Below are positions 29,301 to 38,569 of a stretch of 64,000 nucleotides of DNA, one piece after another. Under the pieces are notes generated by a model, which did no database searches, had not been told where the DNA came from, and saw only the letters and a program-made list of their open reading frames with translations. The position numbers and the translations under genes were made by a program. The stretch comes from Pseudopedobacter alpinus (lineage in GTDB: Bacteria; Bacteroidota; Bacteroidia; Sphingobacteriales; Sphingobacteriaceae). The DNA lies in contig NZ_JBHULV010000028.1 of NCBI RefSeq assembly GCF_042684645.1, positions 124,001-188,000 of the forward strand, written 5' to 3'. Position 1 is the first letter of the stretch. Every line of letters begins with the position of its first letter.

Positions 29301-29710
29301 GGCATAAATAAATTGGTATAAAACAAGTAATTCTTTTGGTTGGCGCTCCAATTCATAACCATTTTCCATTCGCCTTTTTCAAAATTAGTTTTAGGTATTT
29401 GTACCACACTATCTTTAAAAGTGAAAACTTGATCTTTTAATTGGCTTGATGGGCGTTTAAATGCTACAACACCACTATCAACTGCATTAAAACGGATGCT
29501 TACATAATCATCATTTTGCGATACAGTGGGCTCAACTTTATCATTAATTACATTTTGTTTTAAATCATATTCTTTATCATAAGCTAAACCTTTTTCGTAA
29601 TAATCTTTATCAAAATTATCCTCGGCACTGCTAAACATTTTTACCACCAAAACGGAAATAAAAATCATAAATGCTGCTAAAAAAATTACTAAACCTTTTC
29701 CCCAATTCAT
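29297..29710 (-). CDS. ccoH: CcoH/FixH-family cbb3 oxidase assembly protein
   Basis: A 137-residue protein: one N-terminal membrane anchor (GLVIFLAAFMIFISVLVVKM) and a periplasmic beta domain with the DKDYYEKGLAYDKEYD segment typical of FixH. It is needed to assemble cbb3 oxidase. It ends in an ATGA overlap with the SafE-like gene and begins 6 bp after ccoG. Confidence 0.85.
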   Translation of the reverse strand: MNWGKGLVIFLAAFMIFISVLVVKMFSSAEDNFDKDYYEKGLAYDKEYDLKQNVINDKVEPTVSQNDDYVSIRFNAVDSGVVAFKRPSSQLKDQVFTFKDSVVQIPKTNFEKGEWKMVMNWSANQKNYLFYTNLFMP

Positions 29711-29716
29711 ATTATA

Positions 29717-31105
29717 TTAATTTACAGGACCTAAAAAATTTGTTTCTATATGGTCTATTATTTCACCATCTATTTTCACCAAAAGCTTAATATTAGTTTT
29801 GGTTTTAACAATGCTTTTTTGCGGTAACATTACAAAAAATGTAACTTTTACAGTCTCTTCTTTTTCAATTTTATCTACGGCTTGTATCCATTTAATTTTG
29901 GCATCTTTATCTTCCGATTCAAAATCAACTTTTATAGCTTTTGATGTTTTGTTAACCAGTTCTGCCGTGTATAAATTACTCACATAACCATTTGGTTGTT
30001 CTTGATATAAAGTGCCAGAAGCTCTTAAAATGGTAACATCAATATCTTTTCTGCTTAAAATAAAATAGGTTGAAATTGCCATCATTAATACGATGACAAT
30101 GCTGTAAGCTTTCATCCTAAGCGTAAATTTAGGCTGTTCATTATTCTTTATCATTTCTTCAGAATAATAACCAATTAAATTTCTTGGACGATTAATTTTA
30201 TCCATCACCTGGTTGCATGCATCAATACAAGCGGTACAATTAACACACTCTAGTTGTGTTCCCTCTCTAATATCTATCCCAGTAGGACAAACAGCCACGC
30301 ATAAATTACAATCTACACAGTCGCCTAAAGGCTCAGGGTTAACTTCGCTTTTTTTAATTCTACCTCTTGGTTCGCCACGTAAATAATGATACGCAACAAT
30401 TAATGAGTTTTTATCTAATAAAACGCCTTGCAACCTTCCGTAAGGGCAAGCAACTATACATACCAACTCTCTAAAATGAGCAAATACCCAATAAAAAGCA
30501 GCCGTAAAAACCCAGATGCTTACAAAACCAGTTAAATGCTGCTGAATGGGTTCAGTCATGATTTTCCAAAGCTCATCTGTACCAATAATGTAAGCTAAAA
30601 ATGTATTGGCAATAAAGAAGGAAATTAAAATATAAAGAAAATGCTTGGTGGTTTTTTTTATGATTTTATCTTGATTCCAAGGGCTATTATCTAACTTTTT
30701 ACGGGCAGCAGGTTCACCTTCTATCCAAATTTCTAATTTGCGGAAAACCATCTCTAAAAATATAGTTTGAGGGCAAATCCATCCACAAAAAATACGACCA
30801 AAAGCACTTGTAAATAAAACAATAGCAACTAAGCCAGTTAACATCAATAAAACGATGATAAAAAAATCTTGTGGCCAAAAAACCTGCCCAAACAAAATGA
30901 ATTTTCTTTCGATGATATTGAATAAAATAAATTGGTTTCCGTTAATTTTTAAATAAGGCGCACCAAATAAAAATACCAAAAGAACATAACTTACAACACT
31001 TCTGTACTTGTACCAATCTCCAACCCTAATTAATGGATAAAGCCACCTACGTTTCCCTTTTTCATCTACAGTTTGGTGGTGATATTTAATTTCTTGATCT
31101 GACAT
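29717..31105 (-). CDS. ccoG: CcoG, polyferredoxin copper reductase for cbb3 oxidase assembly
   Basis: A 462-residue protein. Several membrane helices occupy the first half, two 4Fe-4S clusters lie in CVDCNLCVAVCPTG and CVNCTACIDACNQVM (about residues 263-300), and a C-terminal Ig-like periplasmic domain closes it. CcoG (RdxA/FixG) reduces Cu(II) during loading of the oxidase. It is separated from ccoP by a 176-bp insertion-like stretch, unlike the tight spacing elsewhere in the operon. Confidence 0.93.
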   Translation of the reverse strand: MSDQEIKYHHQTVDEKGKRRWLYPLIRVGDWYKYRSVVSYVLLVFLFGAPYLKINGNQFILFNIIERKFILFGQVFWPQDFFIIVLLMLTGLVAIVLFTSAFGRIFCGWICPQTIFLEMVFRKLEIWIEGEPAARKKLDNSPWNQDKIIKKTTKHFLYILISFFIANTFLAYIIGTDELWKIMTEPIQQHLTGFVSIWVFTAAFYWVFAHFRELVCIVACPYGRLQGVLLDKNSLIVAYHYLRGEPRGRIKKSEVNPEPLGDCVDCNLCVAVCPTGIDIREGTQLECVNCTACIDACNQVMDKINRPRNLIGYYSEEMIKNNEQPKFTLRMKAYSIVIVLMMAISTYFILSRKDIDVTILRASGTLYQEQPNGYVSNLYTAELVNKTSKAIKVDFESEDKDAKIKWIQAVDKIEKEETVKVTFFVMLPQKSIVKTKTNIKLLVKIDGEIIDHIETNFLGPVN

Positions 31106-31111
31106 AATTTT

Positions 31112-31281
31112 GGTCTCACCCCAACCCTCTCCAAAGAAGAGGGAGCTACCTGATAACGGGAATGTTTAATTACTCTTCTATCTGTTTTATAAAATGATTT
31201 TATGCTACTTAAAATCACCTCACTCCTCTTAACCAATTTAGGGAAGTCCTTCTCCTCCGGAGAAGGATTTAGGATGAGGCC
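31112..31281. mobile_element. candidate MITE-like element between ccoG and ccoP
   Basis: A 170-bp stretch with no coding capacity. Its ends are imperfect inverted repeats: GGTCTCACCCCAACCCTCTCC at the left, and the right end read on the other strand begins GGCCTCATCCTAAATCCTT. A short inner palindrome (CTTCTCCTCCGGAGAAGG) is next to the right end. It breaks an otherwise compact operon. No transposase is near; mobilisation would be in trans. Confidence 0.5.
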
Positions 31282-32142
31282 CTATTCCTTCTCCCCTTGC
31301 GGTGCTTTAGGGTTTGCCGGGTTTGTACCTTTTAAAGATTCTATATAATTAGATACATCCGAAATTTGCTTTGGTGAAAGCTGTTTTTCCCAACTAATCA
31401 TCCCTTTTTCTGGTACGCCATATTTTATAGTTTTAAATACGTTATTAATTGATCCGCCATGTAACCAATATTCATCTGTTAAGTTTGGCCCAACGGTCCC
31501 TTCGCCGTTTGCACCGTGGCAAGCCACACAATTTTGTGCAAATAATGCTTTCCCGCTTTCTAAAACAGCAATATCTGTGTTAATTTTAACTGTTGTTTCA
31601 TCAACTCTATCAGCAGATTGTGCTAAAAACGCTTCTTTTTCTTCAGCAGCAATTTTCATTTCTACAACATATTCCTCATCTTGTAATTTCCCTAATTTAA
31701 ATACATGGAAATTAAGTAAATAAACAATTCCAAATACTACAGAACCATAAAACAACCAGTTAAACCAAGCTGGTATTGGGTTATCTAATTCTTGTATATC
31801 ATCATAATCATGCATAATAAGTAACTCTTTCTCTTCTGCCAAAGGCCTTAAAGAAAGTACTTTTTGCCAAAATGTAATTTTTGGTACACCTGGTTTTATT
31901 ACCAATTCGTAATTAGGATTGTTTACGGCTGCGGCTTCTTCTTTTGGTAACAGCAATTTTGCCATCGCTCCAAAAGCTCTAAGCAATACCAAACATACAA
32001 TCAGAATTAAAAATAATGTAGCTATGATTGCACCTAAAGCAATGCCGTTCATAATTTCTGTAGTAGTTGCGGCAAAGGTTACGCTAACGCTGGTTAAAAC
32101 AATTACTAAAACCAACGCTATTTTATTTTTTAAAAACCTCAT
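31282..32142 (-). CDS. ccoP: cbb3-type cytochrome c oxidase diheme-type subunit, one heme site seen
   Basis: A 286-residue protein: an N-terminal hydrophobic segment, a second membrane helix (about 122-145), and one cytochrome c domain with CVACHGANGEGTVGPNLTDEYW (CxxCH at about residue 206) and a distal Met in the KGMISWEK region. Classical proteobacterial CcoP has two CxxCH sites; only one is present here, as in other Bacteroidota. It passes electrons to the CcoNO core. It overlaps ccoQ by 4 bp (ATGA). Confidence 0.9.
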   Translation of the reverse strand: MRFLKNKIALVLVIVLTSVSVTFAATTTEIMNGIALGAIIATLFLILIVCLVLLRAFGAMAKLLLPKEEAAAVNNPNYELVIKPGVPKITFWQKVLSLRPLAEEKELLIMHDYDDIQELDNPIPAWFNWLFYGSVVFGIVYLLNFHVFKLGKLQDEEYVVEMKIAAEEKEAFLAQSADRVDETTVKINTDIAVLESGKALFAQNCVACHGANGEGTVGPNLTDEYWLHGGSINNVFKTIKYGVPEKGMISWEKQLSPKQISDVSNYIESLKGTNPANPKAPQGEKE

Positions 32143-32333
32143 AAGTTTGATGTGTTAAAATCCTGTTTTTCGTTTTCGTCATTTAATGGAATATCAGCCA
32201 TATATTCTGTATAACTTTTTTTCATTCTTATTAAAGCAATGGTTGCCCCGATAAAAAAAAGTACGAATATCAATAAGGAGATCAGCATAAAAACTTCATC
32301 ACCTTGTAGTGTTTTTACAAATTGCTTAAACAT
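32139..32333 (-). CDS. ccoQ: CcoQ/FixQ-like small cbb3 oxidase subunit
   Basis: A 64-residue protein with one membrane helix (VFMLISLLIFVLFFIGATIAL) and a short charged tail containing the YTEYMADIPLND segment. CcoQ stabilises the oxidase complex. It lies 4 bp after ccoNO and overlaps ccoP by 4 bp, so it is translationally coupled. Confidence 0.8.
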   Translation of the reverse strand: MFKQFVKTLQGDEVFMLISLLIFVLFFIGATIALIRMKKSYTEYMADIPLNDENEKQDFNTSNL

Positions 32334-32337
32334 ATCT

Positions 32338-34458
32338 TTAATTTTTATTTTTAATATCAGTACCTAATCTTTGCAAATAGGCTATAATGGCTATAATTTC
32401 TGTATCGCTACTTGCCTTAATTTTATTTTGTGCTAAATCATCAGCAATAAATTTTGCTTGTTTTGCCACATCTTCGTTGGCTATATCGGCATAATTAGCG
32501 GGGTAAGGAACACCTAAAGTTTGCATTGCTTTAATTTTTGCAGCTGTTGTACTGATGTCTAATTTTTGATCAATCAACCAATCGTAACTTGGCATAATAC
32601 TACCCGGCGACATGGTGCGAGGATCTGTCATGTGGTTATAATGCCAAGCATTGCTGTATTTACCTCCTTGGCGGTGCAAATCTGGTCCGGTACGTTTACT
32701 TCCCCATAAAAATGGATAATCATATACAAACTCGCCGGCTTTACTGTAATCTCCGTAACGTTCTGTTTCTGAACGGAACGGACGAACTGTTTGCGAATGG
32801 CAGTTTACACAACCTTCACGTATGTATAAATCTCGGCCATGTAACTCTAACGGAGTGTAAGGTTTTACGCTTGCAATTGTTGGTACGTTAGAGCTTATAA
32901 AGAAAGTGGGTAACATTTCTACTAATCCGCCAATCAAAATAACAACTAAACTTAACACCAACATTACCATTGGTTTACGCTCAATTTTACGGTGCCAAAA
33001 TTCTTTTTTACCTTCTTCGGCTTCTAATTTTGGTAATGGTAAAGCTTCAGCATATTCGTTTTCTACCAGTTTACCTGCTTTGGCTGTTTTAACTAAGTTA
33101 TAAGCCATCACAATAACACCTATTAAATACATTGCACCACCAATAGAGCGCATAATGTACATTGGTAAAATTCTAATTAGCGTTTCTAAAAAATTAGAAT
33201 ATTTTAACAAACCCTCTGGCGTAAATTCTTTCCACATTAAACCTTGCGTAAACCCTGCCCAATACAGCGGAATTGCGTAAAATAGAATACCTAAAGTGCC
33301 TATCCAAAAGTGGAAAGAAGCTAATTTATTAGAATATAATTTGGTTTTATACATACGTGGTATTAACCAATACATCACACCAAAAGTTAAAAATCCATTC
33401 CAACCTAATGCCCCAACATGAACGTGAGCTACTATCCAATCTGTAAAGTGAGCAATTGCATTTACGCCTTTTAGCGAGAGCATCGGACCTTCAAAAGTAG
33501 CCATACCGTAAGCGGTTAAAGCAACCACCATAAATTTTAAAGTAACATCATCACGTACTTTGTCCCAAGCGCCACGTAAGGTTAATAAACCGTTTATCAT
33601 ACCACCCCAACTTGGTGCAATAAGCATGATAGAAAACGCAACCCCAACAGATTGTGCCCAACCCGGTAAAGAGGTATATAGTAAATGGTGAGGCCCCGCC
33701 CAGATATAAATAAAAATTAATGCCCAAAAGTGAAGAATACTTAAACGATAAGAATAAACCGGACGATTAGCCATTTTAGGTAAGAAGTAATACATCATCC
33801 CTAAATAAGGCGTAGTTAAGAAAAACGCTACAGCATTGTGCCCATACCACCATTGCACTAACGCATCTTGAACACCAGCGTATATATAATAACTTTTAAA
33901 TGCAGAAATTGGTAACTGAGCAGAGTTTACAATATGTAAAACGGCTACGGTAACAAATGTGGCTATGTAAAACCAAATAGCAACATATAAATGTCTTTCT
34001 CTTCTTTTAATGATAGTACCAAACATATTAACACCAAATACTACCCAAATAACAGTAATTGCAATATCAATTGGCCATTCTAATTCGGCATATTCATGCG
34101 ATGTTGTTAAACCTAAAGGCAAAGTGATTACTGCTGCAACAATGATTAATTGCCAACCCCAAAAATGTATTTTGCTCATTACATCACTATACATACGAGC
34201 TTTTAACAAACGTTGTAAAGAGTAGTAAACGCCCATAAATATGGCATTACCCACAAAAGCAAAAATTACGGCGTTGGTGTGTAAAGGCCTAATTCTACCA
34301 AAAGTTGTGTATTGGTTACCCAAGTTCATTTCCGGACTAAAAAGTTGAGTGGCTATTAGCAAGCCTACCGTCATACCAATTATTCCCCAAACTAATGTGG
34401 CAATAGCAAAATCTCTAACGATTTTGTTATCATAATAAAATTTATCTGTTTGCATCAT
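32338..34458 (-). CDS. ccoN: fused cbb3 oxidase catalytic subunits CcoN-CcoO
   Basis: A 706-residue protein. Residues 1-480 or so are CcoN with 12 membrane helices and the heme/CuB ligands in RPLHTNAV, WWYGHNAV, GPHHLLYTSLP and HVHVGALGWNG. The remainder is CcoO with a membrane anchor and one c-type heme (GCVNCHSQTVRPFRSE). The fusion is typical of Bacteroidota. It reduces O2 to water at low oxygen and pumps protons. The start is set at ATG 34458 (MMQTDKFYY); the upstream extension to 34512 overlaps the promoter. First gene of the operon, with a CRP/FNR-type site upstream. Confidence 0.95.
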   Translation of the reverse strand: MMQTDKFYYDNKIVRDFAIATLVWGIIGMTVGLLIATQLFSPEMNLGNQYTTFGRIRPLHTNAVIFAFVGNAIFMGVYYSLQRLLKARMYSDVMSKIHFWGWQLIIVAAVITLPLGLTTSHEYAELEWPIDIAITVIWVVFGVNMFGTIIKRRERHLYVAIWFYIATFVTVAVLHIVNSAQLPISAFKSYYIYAGVQDALVQWWYGHNAVAFFLTTPYLGMMYYFLPKMANRPVYSYRLSILHFWALIFIYIWAGPHHLLYTSLPGWAQSVGVAFSIMLIAPSWGGMINGLLTLRGAWDKVRDDVTLKFMVVALTAYGMATFEGPMLSLKGVNAIAHFTDWIVAHVHVGALGWNGFLTFGVMYWLIPRMYKTKLYSNKLASFHFWIGTLGILFYAIPLYWAGFTQGLMWKEFTPEGLLKYSNFLETLIRILPMYIMRSIGGAMYLIGVIVMAYNLVKTAKAGKLVENEYAEALPLPKLEAEEGKKEFWHRKIERKPMVMLVLSLVVILIGGLVEMLPTFFISSNVPTIASVKPYTPLELHGRDLYIREGCVNCHSQTVRPFRSETERYGDYSKAGEFVYDYPFLWGSKRTGPDLHRQGGKYSNAWHYNHMTDPRTMSPGSIMPSYDWLIDQKLDISTTAAKIKAMQTLGVPYPANYADIANEDVAKQAKFIADDLAQNKIKASSDTEIIAIIAYLQRLGTDIKNKN

Positions 34459-34486
34459 ATCTATTTGAATAGCATTTTTATTGTTA

Positions 34487-34494
34487 CAAAAGTA
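34487..34494 (-). promoter_or_regulatory. -7 promoter element of the ccoNOQPGH operon
   Basis: On the minus strand TACTTTTG, an exact TAnnTTTG match, 28 bp before the ccoN start. No good -33 element is seen, which fits a promoter needing an activator. Confidence 0.55.
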
Positions 34495-34535
34495 AAGTTG
34501 ACTGCATGACAATAGAATGACTTGAAGAGTACGAA

Positions 34536-34555
34536 AAAGTGATTTCTATCACTTT
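34536..34555. promoter_or_regulatory. CRP/FNR-type palindrome upstream of ccoN
   Basis: Perfect inverted repeat AAAGTGA-N6-TCACTTT, matching the GTGA-N6-TCAC core recognised by CRP/FNR-family activators. Its centre is about 65 bp upstream of the transcription start predicted from the -7 element, a usual place for activation. An equivalent site is upstream of ccoI (41006-41025). Confidence 0.65.
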
Positions 34556-34700
34556 CTATATTTCAATCAATTTTAATTCTCTAAAACACATTAAAAACTT
34601 ACTCTTTTTAGTTTTAGAACGCATCATTAAATAAATTAGCTTTTGCTAAACATTAACATATTGGATGATGTTAGTCATATATTTAGAAGTTTTAGTACGT

Positions 34701-34708
34701 TAAATTTG
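34701..34708 (+). promoter_or_regulatory. -7 promoter element of the acetyl-CoA hydrolase gene
   Basis: TAAATTTG, an exact TAnnTTTG match, 34 bp before the start codon at 34743. Confidence 0.5.
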
Positions 34709-34742
34709 TTGCATTATTTATAACATTAAAAAGATAGTTTAT

Positions 34743-36020
34743 ATGGAATCCCTCAATTATATATCGGCAAGAGAAGCAGTTAAAATGGTAAAATCTGGCG
34801 ACCGTGTTTTTATACATGGAAGCGCTGCAACACCAACACATATTATCCAAGCTTTGCAAAACCGCTATAAAGAATTAAAAAAAGTTGAATTAGTAAGCAT
34901 CACCACCTTGGGGGATAGTAATTTTAACGATCCTAAATACAAAGAAAGTTTTTTCTTTAATTCCTTATTTGTTTCTGCAAACTCGAGAGCGATTGTTAAT
35001 AGCCAAAATGGAGATTATGTTCCGGTTTTTTTAAGCGAAATACCATTACTTTTTAACGATGATTTTTTGCCTATTGATGTCGCCATTTTACAAGTATCAG
35101 AACCTGATATACATGGATATTGTACTTTAGGTACTTCTGTTGATATTGCCAAAGCAGCCTTAGATAATGCAAAAAAAGTAATAGCCCAAGTTAACCCAAA
35201 TATGCCCCGTACGCATGGCGATGGATTTATACATTGCAGTAAATTTGAAGCCATGGTTTGGCAAAATTGTGCCTTACCAGAAGTTGATTATTCTACAAAA
35301 GGAAATGATATTATTACTGAAATTGGAAAAAACGTAACCTCTTTAATTGATGATGGTGCAACGCTACAATTGGGTATAGGTAGTATTCCCGATCAGGTTT
35401 TAAAGAATTTAGCAAATCATAAAAATTTAGGCTTACATACCGAAATGCTTTCTGACGGAGTGATTCCTTTAATTGAAAGTGGTGTAATTAACAATGTTAA
35501 TAAGAAGCTAAATAGAGGTAAATCTGTTACATCTTTTATGGTAGGTACTAAAAAGCTATATGATTTTGTGGATGACAATCCATCTATAAGGGTGATGAAC
35601 ATTAATTATGTAAACGATACCTCAATTATCAGACAAAATCCGCAAGTTATTGCTATAAATAGTGCCATAGAAATTGATTTAACTGGGCAAGTTTGTGCAG
35701 ATTCTATTGGAACGTTCCAATACTCTGGTATAGGTGGGCAAATGGATTTTATTAGAGGGGCGTCTTTATCGCCAGGTGGAAAACCAATTATAGCATTGCC
35801 CTCAGTAACAAGTAAAGGTATTTCTCGCATTACTCCGTTTTTAAAAGAAGGTGCTGGTGTGGTAACAACAAGAGGACATGTGCATTGGGTGGTTACCGAG
35901 TATGGCAAAGTAAATTTATTTGGTAAAAGTTTAAAACAAAGAGGTAAAGCTTTAATTGAGATTGCACATCCAGATCATAGAGAAAATTTGGAGAAAGCGT
36001 TTTATGAAAGATTTAAATAG
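34743..36020 (+). CDS. acetyl-CoA hydrolase / CoA-transferase family protein
   Basis: A 425-residue protein of the family of acetyl-CoA hydrolases and 4-hydroxybutyrate CoA-transferases. Seen are VKSGDRVFIHGSAATP at the start, the LGIGSIPDQVL CoA-binding turn (about 205-215), and LHTEMLSDGV with the catalytic Glu (about 227). The C-terminal domain has GIGGQMDFIRGA and ITPFLKEGAGVVTTRGHVHWVVTEYG. It moves CoA between acetate and other short acids; the exact acids cannot be told. Divergent from the cco operon. Confidence 0.88.
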   Translation: MESLNYISAREAVKMVKSGDRVFIHGSAATPTHIIQALQNRYKELKKVELVSITTLGDSNFNDPKYKESFFFNSLFVSANSRAIVNSQNGDYVPVFLSEIPLLFNDDFLPIDVAILQVSEPDIHGYCTLGTSVDIAKAALDNAKKVIAQVNPNMPRTHGDGFIHCSKFEAMVWQNCALPEVDYSTKGNDIITEIGKNVTSLIDDGATLQLGIGSIPDQVLKNLANHKNLGLHTEMLSDGVIPLIESGVINNVNKKLNRGKSVTSFMVGTKKLYDFVDDNPSIRVMNINYVNDTSIIRQNPQVIAINSAIEIDLTGQVCADSIGTFQYSGIGGQMDFIRGASLSPGGKPIIALPSVTSKGISRITPFLKEGAGVVTTRGHVHWVVTEYGKVNLFGKSLKQRGKALIEIAHPDHRENLEKAFYERFK

Positions 36021-36069
36021 TTTTGATTTTCAATCAGGTTTTTTTTAGGAAATCTGATTTATTGTGTCC

Positions 36070-36105
36070 AATCAGGTTCTCTCAAAGAGGAACCTGATTT
36101 TATTG
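36070..36105 (+). terminator. terminator after the CoA-transferase gene
   Basis: Stem AATCAGGTTC / GAACCTGATT, extended inside by CTC/GAG, followed by TTTTATT. A weaker variant of the same stem lies just before it (about 36029-36060). Confidence 0.7.
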
Positions 36106-36682
36106 GAATAAATGACTTTTAGTAAAACTGTATGAGTCTTCAAAATCTTTCCGCTCATTGCCGCGTGAGGCTATTTCTTTTTTCATATTTAACAGATTTT
36201 ATAATTAGGCATTCAAGAGTGCTTCGCAATTTCAGAGGAAAAGAAACAACCCGAGCATTAGCGAACACATAAAAGCCTTTGAAACAAATTGAATAAACTC
36301 TCCGCTGCGCCTTTAACGACAGCTAGAATTAGTGAATTTAGAAGGATAGAATTGTGGATGAGAGAATGAGCTTTATTTGGTGGTGAGTTAATGAATTCGA
36401 GAGGTAAAGAATTTTAAATGAGTGAATGATGGAATTTTTGAACAATGAAAAAAACTGTTTTCCCAGCTCTGCAACCTCTGGGGGCTCTGTGGTTAAATTA
36501 TTTCTCCCGCAGATTTCGCCGATTTACGCAGATTCATCACCATCCGACTCTGTGAACTCTTTGTGGTTAACCTTCATAAACTCTAAGGTTAAACCACGTA
36601 CCATTAAAATAAAAAAAACATCCTCAGTTTTTAAACAAAAACCTAACTTCGCAACCTCTTACAATATTTGAACAGGTTTAAG
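36106..36682. other. 577-bp intergenic region made of dispersed repeat fragments
   Basis: The segment 36146-36190 is, on the minus strand, related to the 198-bp repeats downstream (GCGGCAATGAGCGG core). The segment about 36505-36535 (CCCGCAGATTTCGCCGATTTACGCAG type) and CTCTGTGAACTCTTTGTGG are typical non-coding dispersed motifs. The plus frame at 36426-36671 runs through these and is not a gene. Confidence 0.5.
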
Positions 36683-37846
36683 ATGAATTCGATTGAAATA
36701 GGTATTACAGGATGGGGAAGTATATCGGCTTTAGGTTTTGATAAAAAACTAATTTGGGAAAATTACTTAAATAGCAATCATTTATTTACCAAACAAAATA
36801 TAAATGGAAAAGAGGAATGGATGGCTAAACTTAGCCAACAAAGTAATTTAGCCGTTAATAAAATTATTGAAGAAAAAAACGCTTACAGAAATTTAGACCC
36901 CAGTGTTTTATATGCAATATTTACAGCAAGAGAAGCCGTAAAACATTGTAACCATCCAATTGATACAGATTTAGGAATTAACATTGGTTCATCAAGAGGA
37001 GCCACTACCCTATTCGAAAATTACCATTCGCAGTTTTTAAGTAGCATACAAAATGAAACTTACGCTCAAGCTTCACCTTCTACAACTTTAGGAAACATTG
37101 CCAGTTGGGTAGCAACAGATTTAAACACTAACGGACCAGCAATTTCGCATTCTATTACTTGTAGTACGGCCTTACATGCCATCATTAACGCTTTTGTTTG
37201 GCTAAAATCTGGTTATGCAAATCACTTTTTAGCTGGCGGGTCTGAAGCGCCCTTAACGCCTTTTACAGTAGCGCAAATGAAGGCCTTAAAAATATATTCT
37301 AGCATAGAAGAAAGCTATCCTTGTAAAGCAATGGATTTAAGGAAGACGCAAAGTAGCATGATTTTAGGTGAAGGTGCTGCCAACTTTTTATTGAGTGCAA
37401 ATGCAGAAAAACCCTTGGCTAAAATAACCGGAATTGGCTACGGAGTAGAAAGCATTAAAAACGGAGCATCCCTATCTGCCAATGCTGAGTGTATGCAAAA
37501 AGCCATGCAAAAAGCACTCACAAACCACGATATAAACAGTGTTGATGTAATTATACTACACTCGCCAGGAACATTATTAGGAGATATTGCCGAGATGAGA
37601 GCCATTGAAGCTGTATTTAAAACTGGTATCCCATTATTAACCTGCAACAAATGGAAAACCGGACATACTTTTGGCGCATCTGGTGCATTAAGTATTGAAA
37701 TGGCTTTATTGATGTTACAACACAATCAATTTATTGCTCCGCCTTATATAGCACCACAAAAACAAACCAAAAACATCAAAAAAATAATGATTAACGCCGT
37801 AGGTTTTGGGGGAAATGCTGCAAGTGTTATTTTGGAAATAGACTAA
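36683..37846 (+). CDS. beta-ketoacyl synthase (KAS I/II-like)
   Basis: A 387-residue thiolase-fold condensing enzyme. The active-site Cys is in SHSITCSTALHAI (about residue 158), the first His is in ILHSPGTLLGD, and the Lys/His pair is in NKWKTGHTFGASGAL. It extends acyl chains with malonyl-ACP. HSPGT replaces the usual HGTGT, a divergence that suggests a specialised pathway (polyketide, biotin or aryl-polyene) and not housekeeping FabF. ATG 36683 is preferred to the TTG at 36668. No ACP or partner gene is adjacent. Confidence 0.85.
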   Translation: MNSIEIGITGWGSISALGFDKKLIWENYLNSNHLFTKQNINGKEEWMAKLSQQSNLAVNKIIEEKNAYRNLDPSVLYAIFTAREAVKHCNHPIDTDLGINIGSSRGATTLFENYHSQFLSSIQNETYAQASPSTTLGNIASWVATDLNTNGPAISHSITCSTALHAIINAFVWLKSGYANHFLAGGSEAPLTPFTVAQMKALKIYSSIEESYPCKAMDLRKTQSSMILGEGAANFLLSANAEKPLAKITGIGYGVESIKNGASLSANAECMQKAMQKALTNHDINSVDVIILHSPGTLLGDIAEMRAIEAVFKTGIPLLTCNKWKTGHTFGASGALSIEMALLMLQHNQFIAPPYIAPQKQTKNIKKIMINAVGFGGNAASVILEID

Positions 37847-37880
37847 AAAGCTGAAGGCTAAAGGCGAAAAGCTTAAAGCT

Positions 37881-38333
37881 TCTCATTTTAGGCTTTAGCA
37901 CAAACTTTAATTACCGATAAATTCCGCCTTGGTGATTGCTGCAGTGATGGAGCAGTTAAAGCAAAACCTTTGTAGCAATCGGCGCAGCGGTGGCTTTTTT
38001 TGGTTACTTTTTTCAGCTACTGGAAAAAAGCAACTAACCCCCGCGGCAATGAGCGGGAAGATTTTAATAAAACCTAAATTCTTAAAAATAGAGTTATCAT
38101 TAACCTGATTAGGTTATTATTTCACAAAGAAATCTTCTCATTTCAGGCTTTAGCACAAACTTTATTTACCGATAAATTCCGCCTTGGTGATTGCTGTAGT
38201 GATGGAGCAGTTAAAGCAAAACCTTTGTAGCAATCGGCGCAGCGGTGGCTTTTTTTGGTTACTTTTTTCAGCTACTGGAAAAAAGCAACTAACCCCCGCG
38301 GCAATGAGCGGGAAGATTTTAATAAAACCTAAA
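37881..38333. repeat. direct repeat, two 198-bp copies
   Basis: Copies at about 37881-38078 and 38136-38333 differ at about three positions and are separated by 57 bp (period 255). Each contains TTACTTTTTTC...GAAAAAAGCAACT, which can fold back, and CCGCGGCAATGAGCGGGAAG near its end. A related fragment in reverse orientation lies near 36146-36190. There is no coding frame. It looks like a dispersed repeat that was duplicated in tandem recently. Confidence 0.9.
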
Positions 38334-38392
38334 CCTTTTGTAAATGCCATTATTTAATTCAATAAAGAGGATTTTATCAACAATCTCAATAA

Positions 38393-38569
38393 TCAATCCT
38401 TCCTCTCCACCTCACTCCCATCTTCAACACAATCATCATCAAACAACATCCTTACAGAAGGGGTATATAAATCTTTATTTTGACCGCTATGATGCGCCCA
38501 AAAAAAAGCGCCTAAAAACAGGAGTGCTAAAACTACGCTACAGGCTATTAAAAAAAATATAATACTCAT
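38393..38569 (-). CDS. ccoS: CcoS, small cbb3 oxidase assembly protein
   Basis: A 58-codon gene. It begins MSIIFFLIACSVVLALLFLG with one membrane helix, then AFFWAHHSGQNKDLYTPS and an acidic tail (MLFDDDCVED). The SIIFFLI start and FFWAxxSGQxxDLxTPxxRxLxDD pattern is characteristic of CcoS/FixS, which is required for metal loading of the oxidase. Its ATG overlaps the ccoI stop codon as ATGA. An antisense plus frame (38344-38562) covers the same bases and is not a gene. Confidence 0.9.
   Translation of the reverse strand: MSIIFFLIACSVVLALLFLGAFFWAHHSGQNKDLYTPSVRMLFDDDCVEDGSEVERKD

Noticed and set aside
34459..34512. Extended N-terminus of CcoN
   Set aside because: The extra 18 residues overlap the -7 promoter element and are not part of the family; the ATG at 34458 fits.
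36426..36671. 81-codon plus-strand frame
   Set aside because: It runs through dispersed non-coding repeat motifs and has no protein-like pattern.
38344..38562. 72-codon plus-strand frame
   Set aside because: It is antisense to ccoS, which has a clear family pattern and an ATGA overlap with ccoI.
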